From assembly GCF_039539005.1 (NCBI RefSeq), contig NZ_BAABCP010000002.1:372001-436000 (forward strand): a DNA stretch of 64,000 nt, written 5' to 3'. Made by a program: the position numbers and the translations under genes. The DNA comes from Microbacterium soli (GTDB lineage: Bacteria > Actinomycetota > Actinomycetes > Actinomycetales > Microbacteriaceae). Shown one piece after another: positions 34,485 through 42,278 of the stretch. The notes under the pieces were generated by a model that saw nothing but the letters and a program-made list of their open reading frames with translations, made no database searches and had not been told where the DNA came from. Within the stretch, counting starts at the first letter, position 1. Every line of letters starts with the position of its first letter.

Positions 34485-35077
34485 CGTGCCAGGCCCCGAG
34501 CCGCCAGCGCCTCGCCCACCTCATCGGCGTGGCGCATGGTGAGCACGAGCAGCGGGAGCACCGCCCGAGGCCCGAGCCGGATCCCTCGCGCGCGCTGCGC
34601 CTCGCGCACCTGCGCCGCAAGGCCGGCGATGACGGGGATCATCGCGATGGTCAGTGACAGCGTGAGCGCCAGTGCCTCGGGGTCGACGCCGATGCGGCGC
34701 AGCGGAAGCGCGATGCGTCGGAACACGTCGAGCAGGTCGCCCATCCTCGTCGTGCGGGTCACCAGCTCCGCCAGCAGCAGCAGCGCGACGACACGGCCCG
34801 TGCTGGTGACGGCCTCCTGCGTCGAGGTGAAGATCCACAGCGCCGCCCCCAGCACGAGGATCAGCCATCGCAGCCGCCACCATGCCTCCCCCGCCGCGCG
34901 CAGCGGGAGTCCGACCGCCGGGTACAGCGCAGTCACGACCAGCAGCACCACCGGCGTGACGATGACGCCCAATCGCAGCAACGACAGCACGAGGGCGCAC
35001 AACGCCAGCACCGCGAGCTTCGCCCCCGCCGGCATCCGATGCGCCGGTCCTGCACCGGGGCGGTACAGCGAGATCAT
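34481..35077 (-). CDS. bioN: ECF transporter T component, biotin (BioN)
   Basis: Transmembrane coupling protein (EcfT/BioN) of an energy-coupling factor importer, 198 residues. Five or so hydrophobic segments are visible (about 19-42, 43-60, 70-84, 94-108). The C-terminal cytoplasmic part carries the ARG-type coupling motifs: AQVREAQRARGIRLG and, near the end, EALAARG. It links the BioM ATPase to the BioY substrate-binding protein. ATG 35077 overlaps the bioM stop (ATGA). Assignment to biotin rests on the adjacent bioY. Confidence 0.87.
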   Translation of the reverse strand: MISLYRPGAGPAHRMPAGAKLAVLALCALVLSLLRLGVIVTPVVLLVVTALYPAVGLPLRAAGEAWWRLRWLILVLGAALWIFTSTQEAVTSTGRVVALLLLAELVTRTTRMGDLLDVFRRIALPLRRIGVDPEALALTLSLTIAMIPVIAGLAAQVREAQRARGIRLGPRAVLPLLVLTMRHADEVGEALAARGLAR

Positions 35078-35772
35078 GCAGCGCTCCGGCGGTACGCCGC
35101 CGTGACCTCGACGGGGTCGCCGAGCTGCCGCACCGTGCCGTCGTCGAACCAGACGACGAGATCGCACCGTGCGGCCAGGTCGAGATCATGGGTGACCACC
35201 ACGAGCGGCGTCTCCAGGGAGAGCAGCAGCTCCCCGACGCGACGGGAGTTGCGCAGGTCCAGCAGCGTCGTCGGCTCATCCGCGACGACCAGGCCCGGTT
35301 CGGTGGCCAGCACGGAGGCGATGGCCAGAAGCTGCCGCTGGCCGCCGGAGAGTCCGGATGCCGGCACGTCGGAGCGGTCGGCGAGCCCGTACTCCTCGAG
35401 GATCTCCGCGACGCGCTGTGCGCGTTCCTCCCGCGACAGGTGGGGCAGGGACAGCGCGACGTCCTCGGCGGGCGTGGGCATGAGGATCTGCGCCTCCGGG
35501 TTGGTGAAGACGAAGCCCACGTGCCTGCGCAGCGACGAGGCGTGCTGGGACGGGTCCAGGCCGTGCACGCGCATGCGACCGGCGTTCGGCGCACGCAGGC
35601 CGTTGAACATGCGCGCGAAGGTCGACTTCCCGGATCCGTTGGCGCCGATGATCGCGGTCCTGCGTGCCGTCAGCGCCAGGTCGACGTCGTGCAGCAGAAC
35701 GGCGTCGTCGACGGTGAGCCCGACGCCCTCACAGCGGATCTCCGTGCCCGTCGGCGTCGGGTCAGCCCGCAT
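35074..35772 (-). CDS. bioM: ECF transporter ATPase, biotin (BioM)
   Basis: ABC ATPase of the biotin energy-coupling factor importer, 232 residues. Walker A is GANGSGKST, signature LSGGQRQLLAIA, Walker B LVVADEPTTLLD, with the Q-loop in FVFTNPEAQI and the switch histidine in VVTHDLD. The stop overlaps the bioN start and the N-terminus overlaps the bioY end by 11 bases, so the three subunits are one translational unit. It hydrolyses ATP to drive BioY-bound biotin across the membrane. Confidence 0.9.
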   Translation of the reverse strand: MRADPTPTGTEIRCEGVGLTVDDAVLLHDVDLALTARRTAIIGANGSGKSTFARMFNGLRAPNAGRMRVHGLDPSQHASSLRRHVGFVFTNPEAQILMPTPAEDVALSLPHLSREERAQRVAEILEEYGLADRSDVPASGLSGGQRQLLAIASVLATEPGLVVADEPTTLLDLRNSRRVGELLLSLETPLVVVTHDLDLAARCDLVVWFDDGTVRQLGDPVEVTAAYRRSAA

Positions 35773-36334
35773 GGACGGTCCGCGCCGCCGGGAACGCGCG
35801 CGGGTACGCCCTGCGCAGGGCCACCGTCAGCAGCACAGCCACGACCACCTTGATGAGGTCCCCCGGCAGGAACGCCAGGCTGGAGAGGATCGTCGGACCC
35901 AGCGGCACTCCGGTGATCAGCGCCTGCAGGGGGATGCCGAAGGCGTACACGACGACGACGCCGCCCAGCAGCGCCGCGATCCCCGCCCTCCACCAGGTGA
36001 ACCTTCCGTGGTGGGCGATGAGGCCGATGACGATCGCACCGGCCACCCAGCCGATCATGTATCCGACGCTGGGCGCCACGAACACGCCCAGTCCCCCGCG
36101 GCCGCCGGAGAGCACGGGGAGCCCCGCCGCCGCGAGCACGAGCACGACGAGGATCGCCAGCGGCGCGCGCCGCGCGCCGAGGATGAGTCCCGCCAGCATC
36201 ACTCCCAGCGTCTGGGCCGTGATGGGCACGCCTCCGGGCACGGGGACGACGACCGTGCCGAGCACGATGACGAGGGCTGCGAACACCGCGATCCTCGCGA
36301 GGTCGGCGCCGAGGGGGCGGGTGGGTTCGGTCAT
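35762..36334 (-). CDS. bioY: biotin transporter BioY
   Basis: Substrate-binding S component for biotin, 190 residues and about six membrane helices. The BioY signature is clear: VPVPGGVPITAQTLGVMLAGLILG, then GGRGGLGVFVAPSVGYMIGW. AAGGAG lies 6 bases before ATG 36334. The leader contains a perfect 8-bp hairpin, GGATGCGC-GAC-GCGCATCC (36349-36367), and further upstream an operator palindrome at 36368-36380 shared with the divergent TetR gene. First gene of bioY-bioM-bioN-CHY. Confidence 0.93.
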   Translation of the reverse strand: MTEPTRPLGADLARIAVFAALVIVLGTVVVPVPGGVPITAQTLGVMLAGLILGARRAPLAILVVLVLAAAGLPVLSGGRGGLGVFVAPSVGYMIGWVAGAIVIGLIAHHGRFTWWRAGIAALLGGVVVVYAFGIPLQALITGVPLGPTILSSLAFLPGDLIKVVVAVLLTVALRRAYPRAFPAARTVHAG

Positions 36335-36367
36335 GCGCTGCTCCTTCCGGATGCGCGACGCGCATCC

Positions 36368-36396
36368 TGAACACTGTTCACCTGAACACCGTTCAG
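36368..36396. promoter_or_regulatory. two palindromic operators between bioY and bioQ-like gene
   Basis: TGAACA-C-TGTTCA (36368-36380) and CTGAAC-ACC-GTTCAG (36382-36396) are perfect inverted repeats one base apart, both sharing the core TGAAC-N3-GTTCA. The second abuts the -10 box TATACT (36397-36402) of the divergent TetR gene, whose ATG is 6 bases further on. The core is nearly the BioQ motif described for Corynebacterium (TGAAC-N3-GTTAC). This position would let one repressor control both directions. Confidence 0.85.
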
Positions 36397-36408
36397 TATA
36401 CTTGCCCC

Positions 36409-36957
36409 ATGCCCCCGGAACGACACGACCGCGACAGCGTGGTGCGCACCGCACTGCACCTGCTGGACGAGGTCGGCCTCCCTGATCTGTCCATGCGACG
36501 GCTCGCCGCCGAACTGGACGTGCAGCCCAGCGCGCTGTACTGGCACTTCTCCAGCAAGCAGGAGCTGCTCGCGTCGGTGGCCGATCGCATCCTGAGCCCG
36601 GTCCCCGAACCGGCCCCGGGCATCCCGCTGCCCGCGGTGGCCGGCGCGATCCGCGACGCGCTGCTGTCGTACCGGGATGGCGCCGAGGTGGTGCTCAGCA
36701 CCTATGCCCTGCGTCTGGGCGCGCACCGCGCGCAGGATGCCCTGCTCGCGGCACTCCCACAGGACGACAGGTCCGCCGCCGACGCGTTGTTCGAGTTCAT
36801 CCTCGGCCACACGATGCTCCTCCAGCAGCGTATGCACGCGCAGAGCATCGGCGCGGTCACCGCGGATGCCGCAGACCCCACGGAGCACTCCGATCGGGTC
36901 TTCGATGCCGGTGTCCGCGCCTTCGACGTGCTCAGCGCGCAGGGTCGCCCATCCTGA
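36409..36957 (+). CDS. bioQ: TetR family regulator, probably BioQ (biotin repressor)
   Basis: TetR/AcrR-type regulator of 182 residues. The N-terminal HTH is readable at about 10-55 (VVRTALHLLDEVGLPDLSMRRLAAELDVQPSALYWHFSSKQELL split over helices 1-4), with the YWHF recognition-helix end typical of TetR_C-containing proteins. The rest is the helical ligand/dimer domain. Divergence from bioYMN across TGAAC-N3-GTTCA palindromes supports a BioQ role; the family ligand in actinobacteria is uncertain because BioQ appears to respond indirectly. Leaderless-type start: TATACT ends 6 bases before ATG. Its 3' end overlaps the convergent MFS gene by 26 bases. Confidence 0.8.
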   Translation: MPPERHDRDSVVRTALHLLDEVGLPDLSMRRLAAELDVQPSALYWHFSSKQELLASVADRILSPVPEPAPGIPLPAVAGAIRDALLSYRDGAEVVLSTYALRLGAHRAQDALLAALPQDDRSAADALFEFILGHTMLLQQRMHAQSIGAVTADAADPTEHSDRVFDAGVRAFDVLSAQGRPS

Positions 36958-38374
36958 GCCCGGGCAGCAGAGACAGCAGCACGAGGGCGGCCGCGATCAG
37001 GTAGACCGTGATGTACCCCGAGCCGGCGATGGGAGCGAGCACGAAGCCCAGACCGGCGACGGCGATGGCGACGGCGGAGCCCGTGGAGTCGGAGATCGAC
37101 AGGGCCGAGGAGTTGAAGCCCTCGTCCGCCGTGGTCGAGTAGGCCAGCGTCAGCACCGTCAACCGCGGGTACAGCAGTCCCATGCCCGCGCCCGCCACGC
37201 CCCAGCAGGTGACGACGACCCAGGGATCGACGCCGACGGCGCTCACCCACAGCACGGCCGCGACGCCCGCGAGCATGCACATCGCGGCGATCCACATGAT
37301 CCGCGTGCTTCCCAGCGCGTCACCGTACCTGCCCTGCACTGCGGAGGCGAGCGACCAGCCGAGCGCGGACAGCGTGAGCGCCAGCCCCGCGACGGTGGGC
37401 GAGAACTCGAAGCGGTCGATGAGCAGTCGCGGGACATACGCCTCCGCGGCGAAGAAGGCCCCTGCGGCGAGCCCTCGAACGAGCACGACGCTGGGCAACC
37501 CCGGTGCCGCGCGCAGCGCCCCCTTGGGCAGCAGCGGCAGCAGGGCCACGCCGATCACCGCGATGGCGCCGACGGCCAACGGAGCGCCGGTCGGCGCGGG
37601 CGCGTCGGCCGCCAGCCCCACGGCCACCGCGCACGACGCCACGAGCACGGCCAGCAGCATCCGCACGGCGATGCGGGCCGATCCGGCCTCCCGCGCCGAG
37701 GAGGCCTCGTTCCCCGCCGACCGTCCCTCGGCCCGCGTCCGCACGGATGCCTGTTGCCCGGCATCCGTCTGCTCCCCGGCATCCGCTTCCAACGGCACAC
37801 CGCGAAGCCGTGTCGCCACGAGCGCGAACGCCGTCGCGGTCAGCACCGCGACACCCAGGAAGGCCCAGCGCCAGTGCAGGAACTCCGTCACCGCGCCGGC
37901 GAGGAAAGGACCGACCATCGAGGGGAGCACCCACGCCGCCGCGAACGCCGCGAACACGCGCCCGTGGAGCTGCGGAGGGTAGATGCGGGCGACGACCACG
38001 TACAGGGCGACCGTCTGACCGCCGGCGCCCAGCCCCTGGATGAGACGTCCGATGATGAAGACGTGCATGTCGAGCGCGAACCCGGACACCAGCAGTCCCG
38101 CCGCGAACAGTGCGACGGCGGTGTACAGCGGAGCGCGGGGCCCGGAGCGATCACTCCACGCGCCGACGCCCACCATGCCGATCACCCCCGTCGCCAGTGT
38201 CGCCGAGAACGCGACGGCGAACAGCTCCTCGCCGTGCAGATCCTCGGCCACGACCGGCATGACGGTGGTGACGGCCAGCGCCTCGATAGCGGCGAGGAAG
38301 ATCAGGGATACCGTGCCGACGGTGATGCCGAGACGGGCGCGGTCCCAGATCGTCGGCGGCGGAGCGGCGCTCAC
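36932..38374 (-). CDS. MFS transporter (drug/efflux type)
   Basis: Major facilitator protein of 480 residues with about 12-14 helices and a long polar central loop (about 200-240, DAGEQTDAGQQASVRTRAEG). Helix 1 is TVSLIFLAAIEALAVTTVMPVVAEDL, the form seen in DHA2-like drug exporters, and loop 2-3 has GVGAWSDRSGPR. GTG 38374 overlaps the aminotransferase stop by 4 bases (GTGA), so the two are coupled. The substrate is unknown; coupling to a C-S lyase-like enzyme might point to an amino-acid related compound. Confidence 0.86.
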   Translation of the reverse strand: MSAAPPPTIWDRARLGITVGTVSLIFLAAIEALAVTTVMPVVAEDLHGEELFAVAFSATLATGVIGMVGVGAWSDRSGPRAPLYTAVALFAAGLLVSGFALDMHVFIIGRLIQGLGAGGQTVALYVVVARIYPPQLHGRVFAAFAAAWVLPSMVGPFLAGAVTEFLHWRWAFLGVAVLTATAFALVATRLRGVPLEADAGEQTDAGQQASVRTRAEGRSAGNEASSAREAGSARIAVRMLLAVLVASCAVAVGLAADAPAPTGAPLAVGAIAVIGVALLPLLPKGALRAAPGLPSVVLVRGLAAGAFFAAEAYVPRLLIDRFEFSPTVAGLALTLSALGWSLASAVQGRYGDALGSTRIMWIAAMCMLAGVAAVLWVSAVGVDPWVVVTCWGVAGAGMGLLYPRLTVLTLAYSTTADEGFNSSALSISDSTGSAVAIAVAGLGFVLAPIAGSGYITVYLIAAALVLLSLLPGLRMGDPAR

Positions 38375-39546
38375 ACGGCGGCCGCGGAGATCGCGGCCCG
38401 TGCTCGGCCGATGCGCTCGATCGCCTCGGTGAGGATCTCCGGGCTCGTGCCGAAGTTCACGCGCACGTGTCCGGCGCCCTCGGCGCCGAAGGCGGGACCG
38501 AAATGCAGGGCGACCCGCGCCTGTCGGAGGATCTGCTTGGCGGGGTTGGGCCCCCAGCCCAGGTCGGTCAGATCCACCCACGCGAGGTAACCGGCATCCG
38601 GCATCCGGTAACGCGCCTCCGGGAGATGCTCCGCGAGCAGCCGGGCCAGCAGACGCCGGTTGTCATCCAGTGCGGCCAGCAGCCCATCGAGCCATTCATC
38701 GCTCTCCGGCGAGAAGGCCGCCACGGCCGCCAGCATGCCGAACTGCCCCGTGCGCCACTCCACCTCGATGGGCAGCCGGCGCAGCACGGACGCCGTCTCC
38801 TCCGCCGCGGTGATCATCAGCGCGCACTTGAGGCCGGCGAGGTTGAACGCCTTGCTGGCGCTCGTGACGGCATAGCCCACGCGCTGCGCCGCCTCACCGC
38901 TGGCGAGGAAGGGCGTGAAGGATGCACTCGGCTGGGTGAGCGGCGCATGGATCTCGTCCGAGACGACGGCTGCACCGTACTGCTCCGCAAGGCGGGCGAG
39001 GGCGTCCAGACTTGCGGCGGAGTGCACCGAACCGGTGGGATTGTGCGGATTGCACAGCAGCACGGCACGGGCGCCTGCGGCGAGCGACTGCTCGATGCGC
39101 TGCAGATCGAGGGCCCAGCCCGTGCCGGCATCCAGCAGCGGCACGCGCTCGACCGCGCCGCCCGCCTCGTCGACCAGATCGAAGAAGGGCGGGTACACGG
39201 GGGTTGTGACGATGACCGACTCCCCCGGCTGGATGACACGACGCAGGATCTCGACGACGCCCATGCTGACGTCGGCGGTGCTGCGGATGCGCTTCGGGTC
39301 GACAGTCCACCCGAAGCGGCGCTGCGCGAAGCCCGCGTACGCCTCCGCGAGCGGTGTGCGAGACGCCACATAGCCGGTGTCGCCGATGCGCACGGCGCGC
39401 TCGAGTGCGGTGGTGACCGCGGGTGCCAGGGGGAAGTCCGTCTCGGCCACGAACAGGGGCAGCACGTCGTCGGGGTACTCCCGCCACTTCTCGCTGCTCC
39501 GCTCGCGCAGCTGCGCGAGCGGCAGTGCCCGCACCGGCGTCGCCAT
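38371..39546 (-). CDS. PLP aminotransferase, PatB/MalY C-S lyase-like
   Basis: Fold-type I PLP enzyme of the class I/II aminotransferase family, 391 residues. PLP-lysine is in SASKAFNLAGLK (about 224-235), the cofactor aspartate in VVSDEIHAPL, the Asn in NPHNPTG, and the arginine in HVRVNFGTS. The form SDEIHAPLTQP and SASKAFNLAGLK is that of MalY/PatB proteins, which cleave cystathionine or other C-S bonds. GGGAG is 8 bases before ATG 39546. Followed by an MFS gene in the same operon. A strong hairpin separates it from sufT. Confidence 0.87.
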   Translation of the reverse strand: MATPVRALPLAQLRERSSEKWREYPDDVLPLFVAETDFPLAPAVTTALERAVRIGDTGYVASRTPLAEAYAGFAQRRFGWTVDPKRIRSTADVSMGVVEILRRVIQPGESVIVTTPVYPPFFDLVDEAGGAVERVPLLDAGTGWALDLQRIEQSLAAGARAVLLCNPHNPTGSVHSAASLDALARLAEQYGAAVVSDEIHAPLTQPSASFTPFLASGEAAQRVGYAVTSASKAFNLAGLKCALMITAAEETASVLRRLPIEVEWRTGQFGMLAAVAAFSPESDEWLDGLLAALDDNRRLLARLLAEHLPEARYRMPDAGYLAWVDLTDLGWGPNPAKQILRQARVALHFGPAFGAEGAGHVRVNFGTSPEILTEAIERIGRARAAISAAAV

Positions 39547-39607
39547 GGCTGTGCTCCCGTGTCTCGTCTCGTGGATCGCCGCGTCCGCGTGCGGCCCTCA
39601 CCATGCC

Positions 39608-39642
39608 CATGGGTCACGTCCGCGGTGCGGACGTGACCCATG
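39608..39642 (-). terminator. suf operon terminator hairpin
   Basis: A perfect 16-bp inverted repeat with a 3-base loop: arms 39608-39623 and 39627-39642 (CATGGGTCACGTCCGC and its complement around GGT). It starts 6 bases after the sufT stop and lies upstream of the aminotransferase gene. It is the longest perfect hairpin noticed in the window and most likely ends suf transcription. Confidence 0.8.
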
Positions 39643-39647
39643 TCTGA

Positions 39648-39977
39648 TCAGATGGCGAACCCGAGCGCGCGCATCATGTCGCGCCCGTCGTCGGTGATCT
39701 TCTCCGGACCCCACGGCGGCATCCAGACCCAGTTGATCCGGAAGCGGTCCACGACCGAGTCCAGCGCCTGCGCGGTCTCCTCCTCGATCACGTCGGTGAG
39801 GGGGCAGCCTGCGCTGGTGAGGGTCATGTGGATGACGAGCGCGTCGTTCTCGTCGTCCCAGGCGAGGTCGTAGATGAGTCCCAGGTCGACAACGTTGATC
39901 CCGAGCTCGGGATCCATCACGTCCTTGAGAGCCTCGGTGACCTCGTCGTACTTCTGGTCGCTCAGCGTTGCGGTCAT
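39648..39977 (-). CDS. sufT: SufT-like Fe-S assembly factor (DUF59)
   Basis: MIP18/DUF59 family protein of 109 residues, involved in maturation of Fe-S proteins. Typical blocks are LKDVMDPELGINVVDLGLIYDL and MTLTSAGCPLTDVIEEE, the latter with the conserved cysteine, then VWMPPWGPEKITDDGRDMMRALGF. It is the last gene of the suf operon, 9 bases after sufC. SufS and SufU, normally in this operon in actinobacteria, are not in this window, so cysteine desulfurase must be encoded elsewhere. Confidence 0.92.
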   Translation of the reverse strand: MTATLSDQKYDEVTEALKDVMDPELGINVVDLGLIYDLAWDDENDALVIHMTLTSAGCPLTDVIEEETAQALDSVVDRFRINWVWMPPWGPEKITDDGRDMMRALGFAI

Positions 39978-39986
39978 GACGTCAGC

Positions 39987-40757
39987 CTACGCTTCAACGG
40001 GGTCGGCGGGGTCGAGGAACCGATCGTAGCCCTCTTCCTCCAGACGGTCGGCCAGTTCGGGACCGCCCTCCTCGACGATCCGGCCCTTGACGACGACGTG
40101 CACGAACTGCGGGCGGATGTAGCGGAGGATGCGCGTGTAGTGCGTGATGAGCAGCACACCGAGGTTCGTCGCGTCCTTCGCACGGTTCACCCCCTCCGAC
40201 ACGATCTTCAGCGCGTCGACGTCGAGACCGGAGTCGGTCTCATCGAGAATGGCGAACTTCGGCTTGAGCACCTCGAGCTGGAGGATCTCGTGGCGCTTCT
40301 TCTCCCCGCCGGAGAAGCCCTCGTTGACGTTGCGCTGCGCGAACTTCGGATCCATGCGCAGGTTGGTCATGGAGGTCCTGACCTCCTTGGTCCACTGCCG
40401 GATGGAGGGCGCCTGGCCGTCCAGGGCCGTCTTCGCGGTGCGCAGGAAGTTCGTGACGGTCACCCCGGGGATCTCGACCGGGTACTGCATGGCCAGGAAG
40501 AGGCCGGCGCGAGCGCGCTCGTCGACGGTCATCGACAGCACGTCCTCACCGTCGAACGTGATGGTGCCCTGTGTGACGGTGTACTTCGGGTGGCCGGCGA
40601 TCGTGTACGCCAGGGTCGACTTGCCGGAGCCGTTGGGGCCCATGATGGCGTGCGTCTCACCGGTCTTGATCGTCAGATCGACGCCGTTGAGGATCGGCGT
40701 CGTGCCCTGATCGGTCTCGACCGTCACGTGCAGGTCGCGGATCTCGAGAACAGACAT
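39987..40757 (-). CDS. sufC: Fe-S cluster assembly ATPase SufC
   Basis: ABC-type ATPase of the SufBC2D scaffold complex, 256 residues. Walker A is GPNGSGKST, the signature is FSGGEKKRHEILQL (SufC-specific), Walker B FAILDETDSGLD, and the switch is LLITHYTRIL. It drives conformational change of SufB/SufD for cluster assembly in the cytosol. It starts next to the stop of the Rieske gene and precedes sufT. Confidence 0.96.
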   Translation of the reverse strand: MSVLEIRDLHVTVETDQGTTPILNGVDLTIKTGETHAIMGPNGSGKSTLAYTIAGHPKYTVTQGTITFDGEDVLSMTVDERARAGLFLAMQYPVEIPGVTVTNFLRTAKTALDGQAPSIRQWTKEVRTSMTNLRMDPKFAQRNVNEGFSGGEKKRHEILQLEVLKPKFAILDETDSGLDVDALKIVSEGVNRAKDATNLGVLLITHYTRILRYIRPQFVHVVVKGRIVEEGGPELADRLEEEGYDRFLDPADPVEA

Positions 40758-41084
40758 TCAGACTTCCTTAGTGACAGTGGGGTCGATGAGCACGTCGTCT
40801 CCGTCGATCTGAACGACGAAGACCGGGACGGGCTCGTAAGCGGGGAGGTTGAGGGCTGCTCCGGTCTCGAGCGAGAACGCCGAGCCGTGAGCCCAGCATT
40901 CCAGCGTCTTGCCTTCGACGAAGCCCTCCGACAGCGACACGTCGCCATGCGTGCACCGGTCGCCGATGGCATGGATCTCCCCGTCGGAGTCCTTCACGAC
41001 GGCGATCGCGATGCCGTCGAGCTCCACGCGCAGCGGGGTGTCCATCTCCAGGCCCGAAGCACTGCAGACGCGCTGCGCGCTCAT
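40758..41084 (-). CDS. Rieske-type ferredoxin in suf operon
   Basis: Rieske [2Fe-2S] protein of 108 residues. The ligands are in CTHGDVSLSEG (Cys, His) and CWAHGSAF (Cys, His), spaced as in ferredoxin components of dioxygenases. Rieske ferredoxins between sufD and sufC are common in actinobacterial suf operons and may supply electrons, but no role is proven. ATG 41084 overlaps the sufD stop by 4 bases (ATGA), and its stop abuts the sufC start. Confidence 0.92.
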   Translation of the reverse strand: MSAQRVCSASGLEMDTPLRVELDGIAIAVVKDSDGEIHAIGDRCTHGDVSLSEGFVEGKTLECWAHGSAFSLETGAALNLPAYEPVPVFVVQIDGDDVLIDPTVTKEV

Positions 41085-42277
41085 GCGTCCAGCTCCGCGA
41101 GCTCGGACTCGATGGCGGCCAGCAGCTCCTCCTGGAGCTCGGGGATGCGGATGCGCTGCACGATCTCCGTGAGGAAGCCGAGCACGACGAGCCGGCGCGC
41201 CTCCTCCTCGCTGATCCCGCGTGCCTGCAGATAGAACAGCTGCTCGTCGTCGAAGCGACCGGTCGCGCTCGCGTGGCCCGCTCCCACGATGTCTCCGGTC
41301 TCGATCTCGAGATTGGGGACCGAGTCCGCCCGGGCACCCTCGGTGAGCACGAGGTTGCGGTTGGCCTCGTAGGAGTCCGTGCCGACGGCATCCCGGCCGA
41401 TGAGCACGTCACCGACCCAGACGCTGCGCGCCCTCGAGCCGTGCAGCGCACCCTTGTAGAGCACGTCTCCAACGGTGTGCGGACCCTTGTGGTGCAGGTA
41501 GACCTGGCTCTCCAGGTGCTGACCGGAGTCGGCGAAGGACAGCCCGTAGAGCCGCCCCAGCGCGCCGCTGCCCGACAGCTCGACGTTCGGGTTGACGCGC
41601 ACCACACCGCCGCCGAAACTGACGATGAAGTGCGTGAGCTCCGCATCGCGATCCACGCGGGCCTGGTGGGCGGCGGCATGGATGGCGTCGTCCTCCCAGC
41701 GCTGCACGCTGAGCACGGTGAGCTTCGCGCCGTCGCGCACAAGGATCTCGACGTTCTGCGCGTACTGCGCGGTGCCGGAATGCCGGAGCACGACCGTCGC
41801 CCTGCTGTGGGGCAGCGCCTCGATCACGATGTGCGCGTCGGCGCGGCCGCCCGTGCCCTCGATCGTCACGACGATCGGCTCAGCGACCTCCTCCTCCGCC
41901 GGGATGGACAGGTGGATCGCATCGGATGCGCCCTGCCACGCCACGGCGGAGACGACGTCCTCGGGGACGAAGAACTCGCCGCGCGGGGTCGTGCCGCGCG
42001 ACAGCGCGGGACGGACGTACCGCCGGTGGCTGAAGGAGTAGGTCACTCCTGCACCGTCGGGCTCGGGCTCGAAGAGCGGCTTCAGCTGCGCGACCGGGGT
42101 GTGCATCCAGTTGACCTCACGGCCGGTGGGCGCGCCGAAGTCGGCGGGTTCGAAGGATCTGGGACGCTCGGAGCGGGTCTGGACCGGTACGAAACCGGCT
42201 TCCGCGACCTTCGCTGCAGGGTCGATGTGCGCACTCGTGCGCGGCGCCTCCGCGGGCGCCTGTGTAGGGGCCGTCAT
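41081..42277 (-). CDS. sufD: Fe-S cluster assembly protein SufD
   Basis: Beta-helical scaffold subunit of SufBC2D, 398 residues. Characteristic blocks are HFIVSFGGGVVRVNPNVELSG, KGALHGSRARSVWVGDVLIGRDA with the assembly region, SVPNLEIETGDIVGAGHASATGRFDDEQLFYLQARGISEEEA. It pairs with SufB and SufC in cluster assembly. It lies 1 base after sufB, overlaps the Rieske gene, and is translationally coupled with it. Confidence 0.96.
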   Translation of the reverse strand: MTAPTQAPAEAPRTSAHIDPAAKVAEAGFVPVQTRSERPRSFEPADFGAPTGREVNWMHTPVAQLKPLFEPEPDGAGVTYSFSHRRYVRPALSRGTTPRGEFFVPEDVVSAVAWQGASDAIHLSIPAEEEVAEPIVVTIEGTGGRADAHIVIEALPHSRATVVLRHSGTAQYAQNVEILVRDGAKLTVLSVQRWEDDAIHAAAHQARVDRDAELTHFIVSFGGGVVRVNPNVELSGSGALGRLYGLSFADSGQHLESQVYLHHKGPHTVGDVLYKGALHGSRARSVWVGDVLIGRDAVGTDSYEANRNLVLTEGARADSVPNLEIETGDIVGAGHASATGRFDDEQLFYLQARGISEEEARRLVVLGFLTEIVQRIRIPELQEELLAAIESELAELDA

Positions 42278-42278
42278 C

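Noticed and set aside
36368..36396. The operator pair as an SOS (LexA) box
   Set aside because: The actinobacterial LexA box is built on CGAAC-N4-GTTCG; these sites have an N3 centre and lie by a TetR gene and biotin genes.
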